In this document: positions 24,036-29,332 of the stretch, piece by piece
Numbering within the stretch: position 1 is the first letter of the stretch
How the letters are laid out: each line of letters begins with the position of its first letter
Assembly (NCBI GenBank): GCA_038137215.1
Contig: JAYQBG010000030.1
Coordinates: forward strand, 1 to 29,332
DNA: 29,332 nucleotides
Direction of reading: 5' to 3'
DNA from: JABJAG01 sp038137215
GTDB lineage: Bacteria > Pseudomonadota > Alphaproteobacteria > UBA6615
Notes under the pieces: generated by a model
Told to the model about the DNA's origin: nothing
Databases searched by the model: none
The model's input: only the letters and a program-made list of their open reading frames with translations
Program-made: the position numbers and the translations under genes

Positions 24036-24910
24036 TATCCAGCCGGAAAATCTCGACGGTTCCCTCGCGTCCCCGGATTTCGTGTGCGCCCAGGGGGGGC
24101 AAGCGCGTATTCGCTGTTCGCATGCGCCGTCGCGCGGTCGCGGGTTTCGCCGCTCACCAGTACGATACAGGTCTCATCCTGCGCGACTTCCTTGGCGGGT
24201 GAATCGATCCGGGACGTGATGTTCACGGCATCTCCGACGATGGTGTAGTTGATTCGGTTGCGGGAGCCGATATTGCCGACAACGACCGGGCCGGTGTGGA
24301 TACCGACACGGATTGCGATCTCGGGCTGGCCGGCCGCGCTGCGCCGGGCATTGTCTGCGCGCACCCGTCGTTGGATTTCCGCCGCGGCCCGCAGGGCGCG
24401 CGCCGCGTGATCGGGAAGATGTTCGGGCGCGCCCCAGAAGGCCATGATGGCATCGCCGATATACTTGTCCACGGTGCCGCCTTCGGCCTCGATGGGTTCG
24501 GCCAGCATGTCGAAATGCTCATTCAGGAGTGCCGCAATCTCCGGCGCATCCATGTGTTCGGCGATGGTGGAGAAACCGCGGATATCCGTGAACATGACGG
24601 TCAACACACGTTCTTCGATCGATTCCGTCGTCTCATTGCCGTGCATCATCCGCAGGACCAGTTGCTTGGGCACGTAGATCTCGAACAGGCGCAGCGCATT
24701 CGTCATTCGGGTGAAGGCCCGCGCGGCCTCCGAGAGCTCACGAATGCGGTTGTCAGGCAACCTGGGCGCGTCGGCGATCTTCAGTTCGGTGAGTGAGCCT
24801 GCGGCACGTACAAGCTGCCCGATTTGTTTGTTCAGCCGCCGGGCGAACAGAAACCCCAGAAGAATGGCCAGAAGCAGAATTCCCACCCCGACAAATATGG
24901 TTTTTATCAA
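24016..24910 (-). pseudogene. Adenylate cyclase fragment (TM2-HAMP-class III catalytic domain), frameshifted
   Basis: This is the catalytic half of a membrane class III cyclase, which makes cAMP from ATP. After a TTG come a membrane helix (IFVGVGILLLAILLGFLFARR), a HAMP-like linker and the cyclase core. Metal aspartates are in TVMFTDIRGFS and YIGDAIMAFWGAP. The lysine of VDKYIGD and the aspartate of YTIVGDAVN suggest ATP rather than GTP, and VNITSRI gives the transition-state residues. The end is disrupted: a seven-G run (24093-24099) shifts the frame. With one G fewer, the family ending APLGAHEIRGREGTVEIF is restored and stops at 24016-24018. As written, the open frame runs on to 23951, antisense to the small protein gene. 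An in-frame TGA lies directly upstream. Confidence 0.75.
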
Positions 24911-25891
24911 TCAGTCTACTTCCTGGCCGACGATGGCGTGTTCCAGCTTGAGACCGAGCGTCCACAAAGCCGGACCGAATTTTGTGGTCTCACGGGTGAT
25001 GATGATGGTGTCGTCATCGGCCCGCGTATTTGTGACATCGGCGGCAAACTCCAGGAGCAGCAATGCTTCGTCGCCCTGGCCCTTGAGCAGCCTGAACGCG
25101 GGTTCGGGAACATTGTCGAGGGTGGGGAGCGCGTTCTCGGTCGGGCTTGTCGTTGTGGGGAACGTGGCTTCGTCGAGACGCGGATGTGCCAGAACCCGGT
25201 CGCGGTTGTGCAGGATGAAAGCGCTCAGATCGTCCTCTCCCTCAAGCGTCTTCAGGAAAGCCGAAATACGGCTCAGTGGAACCGGTGCAAGAACGACCCC
25301 CAGAAAGTCGTCGCTACGCCAGACGGGTGCCAGATGGGTCAGTACGGCCCCGTTGGCGGCCGGAACCCAGAGCGGGTCACCCCAGAACGGTCGTCGCTTG
25401 TCGGAGGCTAGGTTGAAGGCAAAATCGCGCCGGTCTTCGGTTGTCCGGGTGTCGGGTACCTCAACGACGTAGCCTTCCTGTCGCGTGACCGTGAGGGAGG
25501 TTTTGTCCTTTTCGATGTAGATCAGCGCGAGCACCTGCGGATGCGAAGACAGGAATCCCGAAAAGGTGTTCAGCGTCTGTGCCCTTTTGTTCGCAATATT
25601 GAGCCGGCCGTCGGCAAACTGCGCAGCAAAGTCCTGCATCCCCAGAGCAACAGAACTGAGCTGGCCATCGACACGTGCCTCCAGAACATCGAGTGTGGTG
25701 CTCGCGCGCTCGCCGAGCAATTCGAAGGTGTTTCGCGTGGCGCTTGTCAGGGTCACCCAGAGGACGCTGCCCACGGCCAGCAGGATCAGCAAAATGATAC
25801 CCCCGACAAGGACGATGGCGAGACCGACACGTCGCCGCCGAACAGGGCTGTTGGCGGTATTCTCGGGGGGAGAGTTGAACTTGGTAGGAAG
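24911..25891 (-). pseudogene. Adenylate cyclase fragment (TM1 and extracytoplasmic sensor domain), no normal start
   Basis: This is the N-terminal half of the same receptor-cyclase. The open frame from 25891 reads a proline-rich polar lead, VRRRRVG, then a membrane helix (IVLVGGIILLILLAVGSVLW) and about 240 extracytoplasmic residues of Cache-like character. It ends in a TGA at 24911-24913 that is in frame with the catalytic half. No ATG, GTG or TTG occurs between the upstream TAA (25892-25894) and a TTG at 25792, which lies inside the first helix and would cut it short (293 residues). The gene is divergent from pccA. It is either decayed, wrongly sequenced, or split into two coupled polypeptides. 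Confidence 0.65.
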
Positions 25892-25957
25892 TTAAGGCCG
25901 TGCAGCACCCACGTCCACTTGTCGGAAGGATTGGTGGTCCCGGTTCGGAGTGTTAGA

Positions 25958-25970
25958 TTGCGCACCGCAA
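25958..25970. promoter_or_regulatory. Short palindrome before pccA
   Basis: TTGCG-CAC-CGCAA is a perfect five-base inverted repeat around three bases, 22 bases before the pccA start codon. It overlaps the end of a weak promoter-like pair (TTGGTG at 25931-25936 and TAGATT at 25954-25959, spacer 17). A regulator site acting on pccA is plausible. It is not the TTTGCAAA type described for PccR/RamB regulators. Confidence 0.3.
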
Positions 25971-25992
25971 CATGCTTTCGTAGGTTCCGCCC

Positions 25993-27981
25993 ATGTTTTC
26001 CAAAATACTCATCGCCAACCGCGGCGAAATTGCCTGTCGCGTCATTCGAACTGCCCGCGAGATGGGTATTTCCACCGTTGCGGTGTATTCGGATGCCGAT
26101 GCGGGCTCGCTTGCCGTCCGCATGGCCGACGAATCCGTTCACATCGGACCGTCCCCCGCCGCCGAAAGCTATCTGCTCGCCGACAAGATACTCGACGCGA
26201 TCCGCGCGACCGGCGCCGAGGCGGTCCATCCGGGCTATGGGTTCCTTTCGGAAAATGCCGATTTTGCCCGTGCGCTGGAGGCTGAAGGTATTGCCTTTAT
26301 TGGGCCGCCCCCCGACGCGATTGCGGCCATGGGCGACAAGATCGAGTCCAAGAAGCTTGCGGATGCCGCCGGGGTCAGCACCGTGCCCGGCCATATGGGG
26401 ATCATCGCCGATTACACCGAGGCCCTGAAGATTGCCAAGGAGATCGGTTATCCGGTCATGATCAAAGCCTCGGCCGGCGGTGGCGGGAAGGGTATGCGGA
26501 TCGCGGCCTCAGACGAGGAGGTGCGCGAGGGCTTCCGTTCGGCCCAGAACGAGGCGCGGTCTAGTTTCGGCGATGACCGGATTTTCATTGAAAAGTTTGT
26601 CGAGGAGCCGCGGCATATCGAAATCCAGGTGCTCGCGGATTCCCATGGCAATGTGATCCATCTGGGCGAGCGGGAATGTTCGATCCAGCGTCGCCACCAG
26701 AAGGTGATCGAGGAAGCGCCTTCACCGTTCCTGGATGAGGCAACGCGCGAGGCGATGGGCGCCCAGGCCTGTGCCCTCGCGAAGGCGGTGAACTATCGGT
26801 CGGCGGGAACCGTGGAATTCATCGTCGACAAGTACCGCAACTTCTACTTTCTGGAGATGAACACCCGGTTGCAGGTTGAGCATCCGGTGACGGAGATGAT
26901 CACGGGTCTGGACCTGGTCGAACAGATGATCCGGGTGGCCGATGGTGAAACGCTCTCGATCAAGCAGGAAGACGTGAAGATCGACGGCTGGGCCATCGAA
27001 GCGCGTGTCTATGCCGAGGATCCGTCACGCAACTTCCTGCCGGCCATCGGGCGCCTGGTGCGCTATCGCGCGCCGGTCGAGGACGACACATCCGTGCGCA
27101 TCGACACTGGTGTGGGTGAGGGCTCGGAGATCTCGATGTTCTACGATCCCATGATCGCCAAGCTGGCCACCCACGGGCCGGACCGCGCCAGCGCGATTGC
27201 ACGCATGCAGGATGCGCTGGATGCCTATTTCATTCGCGGAACCGGCCACAACACGGCCTTTCTGGCCTCGATCATGGCGCATCCGCGCTTTGCCTCGGGG
27301 CAGTTCACGACGAATTTCATCGCCGAAGAATATCCCGAAGGTTACGCCCCGGCAGCACCCGAGGGAGACCTTCTCGACCGCTTCTGCGCTGTCGCGACCT
27401 ATGTTCATGCACGTTATGCCGCGCGCGCAGCCGAATCCGGTCTTATGGGAACTCCGGATATTCCCGAAGACGCGCGTGACTGGCACGTGCAGATTGGCGG
27501 CGAGATGCACCCGGTCACCATGGCCTGCCACGACGGGGGTGCGCGTGCGACGCTGCACGGAAAAGAGGTGTCCTTCGAATCCAATTGGACGCTGGGCGAT
27601 CCGGTTCTCGTTGCGCAATTTTCGAATGGACCCGCGACTTTCCAGATCGATCGCACCGGAATTTCCTATCTTATGACCCATCGTGGCGTGGAAGCGGTGA
27701 TCCGTGTCCTTACGCCCCGCGCCGCGGTTCTGGCAGAGTTGATGCCCGAGAAGGAACCGCCTGATCTCAGCAAGTTCGTCCTGTCGCCCATGCCCGGCCT
27801 GCTTGTCTCGCTTGCTGTCGAGGATGGCATGCAGGTGCGGGCCGGAGAGGAAGTGGCGGTCGTGGAAGCGATGAAAATGGAGAACGTGCTACGCGCCACG
27901 GCGGACGGAGTGGTGAAGACGATCCACGCCGCGCCGGGCGATAGTCTCAGCGTCGATCAGGCGATTATCGAGTTCGAGTAA
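25993..27981 (+). CDS. pccA: Propionyl-CoA carboxylase alpha chain (biotin carboxylase and biotin carrier)
   Basis: PccA carboxylates its own biotin with ATP and bicarbonate, then passes the group to PccB. The 662 residues are normal for the family. The N-terminus FSKILIANRGEIACRVIRTA, the ATP-grasp loop KASAGGGGKGMR, EAPSPFL and the block FLEMNTRLQVEHPVTE define biotin carboxylase (about 1-445). A linker domain typical of acyl-CoA carboxylases follows, then the biotinyl domain with EAMKMEN, where Lys628 should carry biotin. The LQVEHPVTEMITG block supports the acyl-CoA carboxylase class. PccA rather than methylcrotonyl-CoA carboxylase is favoured by its PccB neighbour. The acylphosphatase gene overlaps its stop by one base. 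Confidence 0.92.
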   Translation: MFSKILIANRGEIACRVIRTAREMGISTVAVYSDADAGSLAVRMADESVHIGPSPAAESYLLADKILDAIRATGAEAVHPGYGFLSENADFARALEAEGIAFIGPPPDAIAAMGDKIESKKLADAAGVSTVPGHMGIIADYTEALKIAKEIGYPVMIKASAGGGGKGMRIAASDEEVREGFRSAQNEARSSFGDDRIFIEKFVEEPRHIEIQVLADSHGNVIHLGERECSIQRRHQKVIEEAPSPFLDEATREAMGAQACALAKAVNYRSAGTVEFIVDKYRNFYFLEMNTRLQVEHPVTEMITGLDLVEQMIRVADGETLSIKQEDVKIDGWAIEARVYAEDPSRNFLPAIGRLVRYRAPVEDDTSVRIDTGVGEGSEISMFYDPMIAKLATHGPDRASAIARMQDALDAYFIRGTGHNTAFLASIMAHPRFASGQFTTNFIAEEYPEGYAPAAPEGDLLDRFCAVATYVHARYAARAAESGLMGTPDIPEDARDWHVQIGGEMHPVTMACHDGGARATLHGKEVSFESNWTLGDPVLVAQFSNGPATFQIDRTGISYLMTHRGVEAVIRVLTPRAAVLAELMPEKEPPDLSKFVLSPMPGLLVSLAVEDGMQVRAGEEVAVVEAMKMENVLRATADGVVKTIHAAPGDSLSVDQAIIEFE

Positions 27982-28271
27982 TGACCGACCTCGTGGCGGC
28001 GCGGGTCCGGATCACGGGTCGTGTGCAGGGTGTCTGGTTTCGCGCCTGGACGGTGAATGTGGCGCGCGATCTCTGTCTGGACGGCTGGGTCCGCAATCGC
28101 CCGGATGGTTCGGTCGAAGCCGTCTTCTATGGTCCGCGCGCCCAGGTCGAGCGCATGATCGCAAACTGCCATGAGGGGCCGCCCGCCGCCGATGTCGAGA
28201 ACGTGGTCCGCGAAACCGCCGACCCGTCCGAGGTAGAGGGGCAGGGGTTCGAGAAACGTCCGACCGGCTAG
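27981..28271 (+). CDS. acyP: Acylphosphatase
   Basis: The enzyme hydrolyses acyl phosphates such as acetyl phosphate. The 96 residues hold the first signature GRVQGVWFRAWT with the phosphate-binding Arg21, and the second, GWVRNRPDGSVEAVFYG, with the catalytic Asn39. The stop of pccA and this ATG share one base (TAATG), so it is probably translated with PccA. PccA forms a carboxyphosphate intermediate, but a direct link between the two enzymes is only a guess. Its TAG overlaps the lipB stop on the other strand by three bases. Confidence 0.93.
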   Translation: MTDLVAARVRITGRVQGVWFRAWTVNVARDLCLDGWVRNRPDGSVEAVFYGPRAQVERMIANCHEGPPAADVENVVRETADPSEVEGQGFEKRPTG

Positions 28272-28951
28272 TTGCCGCCGAAGACCGTCTTGAAGCTGGC
28301 CCGCAGCACCTCATCGACCTCTTCCATGCCGGCCGTCACGCCGAGATTCCGGAGGCTGGTGATGCCCAAGCCATCATCGCCGATTCCGCAGGGAACGATG
28401 CCGGAGAAATGCTCGAGATCGGGATCGATGTTCACCGAAATGCCGTGATAGGTGACCCAGCTCCGCACGCGCACGCCGATGGCGGCAATCTTGTCCTCGC
28501 GACCGTTCCTGCGTGCGACCCAGATGCCCACACGACCGTCACGGCGCTCCCCCTGAATTCCGAAAGCATCGAGTGCGTGAATCACCCAGCTCTCCAGCCC
28601 GCGGACATAGGCACGCAGGTCCTGGCCCCGTTTGCGCAGATCCATCATCGCATAGGCCACGCGCTGTCCCGGGCCGTGATAGGTGTATTGACCGCCACGT
28701 CCTGTCTGGAAAACGGGAAACCGGTCGGTGGCGAGAAGATCGTCAGGGTTTGCGCTGGTGCCTGCCGTGTAAAGAGCCGGATGCTCCACCAGCCAGACGA
28801 GTTCCTGCGCTCCGCCATGACGGATGTCCGCCACGCGCTGCTCCATCGTCGCCACCGCGTCCGGATAGTTGGTCAGGCCGGGTGCGGTCCGCCATTCCAC
28901 CTCGGCGGGGTCATGCAAACGGGTCAGGGAAGGTTGCAATATCGTGTTCAT
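28268..28951 (-). CDS. lipB: Lipoyl (octanoyl) transferase LipB
   Basis: LipB moves octanoate from acyl carrier protein to lipoyl domains, the first step of lipoate synthesis. The 227 residues, starting MNTILQPSLTRLHDP, contain RGGQYTYHGPGQRVAY, KIAAIGVRVRSWVTYHG with catalytic Lys154, and SGIVPCGI with catalytic Cys188. I start it at the ATG at 28949-28951 because the frame further upstream encodes a basic stretch unlike LipB and overlaps the malic enzyme gene. It converges on the acylphosphatase gene with overlapping stops. A palindrome (28961-28982) lies immediately upstream. Confidence 0.94.
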   Translation of the reverse strand: MNTILQPSLTRLHDPAEVEWRTAPGLTNYPDAVATMEQRVADIRHGGAQELVWLVEHPALYTAGTSANPDDLLATDRFPVFQTGRGGQYTYHGPGQRVAYAMMDLRKRGQDLRAYVRGLESWVIHALDAFGIQGERRDGRVGIWVARRNGREDKIAAIGVRVRSWVTYHGISVNIDPDLEHFSGIVPCGIGDDGLGITSLRNLGVTAGMEEVDEVLRASFKTVFGGN

Positions 28952-28960
28952 GTCTTTCGT

Positions 28961-28982
28961 GCGCAATATAGTCCTGTTGCGC
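28961..28982. promoter_or_regulatory. Palindrome in the lipB-malic enzyme intergenic region
   Basis: GCGCAA (28961-28966) and TTGCGC (28977-28982) are perfect six-base arms with a ten-base spacer, 10 bases upstream of lipB on the reverse strand. Read on the minus strand the spacer starts CAGGACTATA and includes a TATATT that could be a -10 box, so a bound protein might control lipB. The 121-base region also holds a weak TATACT (29037-29042) facing the malic enzyme gene. Confidence 0.3.
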
Positions 28983-29072
28983 GACTTTTTCCTGTTTTCA
29001 GGTTGCCTCCCGCGAAGGGAACGCGCATCTAGTCTGTATACTCGGGAAAACCTGCAAAAACGGGGATGAATC

Positions 29073-29332
29073 GTGGCTGAAGACATGCGCGAAACCGCTC
29101 TGCGGTACCACCGGGAAGGGCGTCCCGGAAAGATCGAAGTCATTGCATCCAAGCTACTGGCCAACCAGCGGGACCTTTCGCGCGCCTATACGCCGGGCGT
29201 AGCCCATGCCTCCACGGCCATTGCCGAAGACCCCGCCATGGCGTCGGAATTCACCATCCGCGCGAATCTGGTCGGGGTCGTCACAAACGGGTCCGCCGTC
29301 CTCGGGCTCGGAAATATAGGCCCCCTGGCGTC
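29073..29332 (+). CDS. Malic enzyme, N-terminal part (partial)
   Basis: The first 86 codons of a malic enzyme, which converts malate to pyruvate and CO2 with NAD(P). The sequence LRYHREGRPGKIEVI, LANQRDLSRAYTPGVAHAS and NLVGVVTNGSAVLGLGNIGP matches the bacterial MaeB type, which usually carries a C-terminal phosphotransacetylase-like domain; that part is outside the window. I start it at GTG 29073 with GGGG at 29062-29065 as ribosome binding site. An ATG at 29085 is the alternative. NAD or NADP preference cannot be told from this part. It is divergent from lipB. Confidence 0.9.
   Translation, partial: MAEDMRETALRYHREGRPGKIEVIASKLLANQRDLSRAYTPGVAHASTAIAEDPAMASEFTIRANLVGVVTNGSAVLGLGNIGPLA

Noticed and set aside
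24908..24916. Selenocysteine or programmed read-through at the cyclase TGA
   Set aside because: The TGA is at a sensor-membrane border, not a redox site. I see no clear stem-loop just downstream of it, and the gene has other defects.
28991..29054. CAGGTT and AACCTG arms upstream of the malic enzyme gene
   Set aside because: Six-base arms 44 bases apart are expected by chance in a region of this size.
1..29332. CRISPR arrays, insertion sequences, phage genes, tRNA or rRNA genes
   Set aside because: No regularly spaced repeats, transposase or integrase motifs, or tRNA-like segments were seen on either strand.

Overview
The window looks like a chromosomal segment of an alphaproteobacterium. 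Codon use is GC-rich. It holds a complete S10-spc-alpha ribosomal protein block with no rpmJ after secY and no rpsD beside rpoA, a long zinc-free S14, an ATP12-type F1-ATPase assembly chaperone (a family shared by alphaproteobacteria and mitochondria), and split propionyl-CoA carboxylase genes. I cannot place it to genus. I found no tRNA, rRNA, CRISPR array, insertion sequence or phage gene.

Region 1 (1-14171) is a nearly uninterrupted plus-strand run: the 3' end of tuf, then rpsJ-rplC-rplD-rplW-rplB-rpsS-rplV-rpsC-rplP-rpmC-rpsQ-rplN-rplX-rplE-rpsN-rpsH-rplF-rplR-rpsE-rpmD-rplO-secY-adk. After a strong internal promoter (11637-11664) come rpsM-rpsK-rpoA-rplQ and a canonical intrinsic terminator (14146-14171). 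Many genes overlap by 1 to 11 bases, which points to translational coupling. L3 carries an unusual acidic Ala/Glu tail, and Adk is the short form without a full LID domain.

Region 2 (14217-22127) is also plus-strand. A periplasmic DegP/DegQ-type serine protease, the AAA+ recombination factor RarA, the fluoride channel CrcB and an RluC/RluD-type pseudouridine synthase form a tightly packed set. A large AsmA-family envelope protein with five regular internal repeats follows, then the ATP12 chaperone.

Region 3 (22208-28271) is the propionyl-CoA carboxylase locus: pccB, a small hydrophilic protein gene, a reverse-strand membrane adenylate cyclase that appears broken, pccA (biotin carboxylase plus biotin carrier) and an acylphosphatase. 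PccA and PccB should together make methylmalonyl-CoA from propionyl-CoA. Region 4 (28268-29332) has lipB (octanoyltransferase, reverse strand), whose stop overlaps that of the acylphosphatase gene, and the start of a malic enzyme gene that leaves the window.

I see no clearly new multi-gene system. The most notable observation is the cyclase locus (24016-25891). It has an in-frame TGA exactly between its sensor and its second membrane helix, a likely frameshift in a run of seven G, and no normal start codon. At the same time a well-placed Shine-Dalgarno and a TTG sit across the TGA, so decay, sequence error and a genuinely split receptor-cyclase all remain possible.
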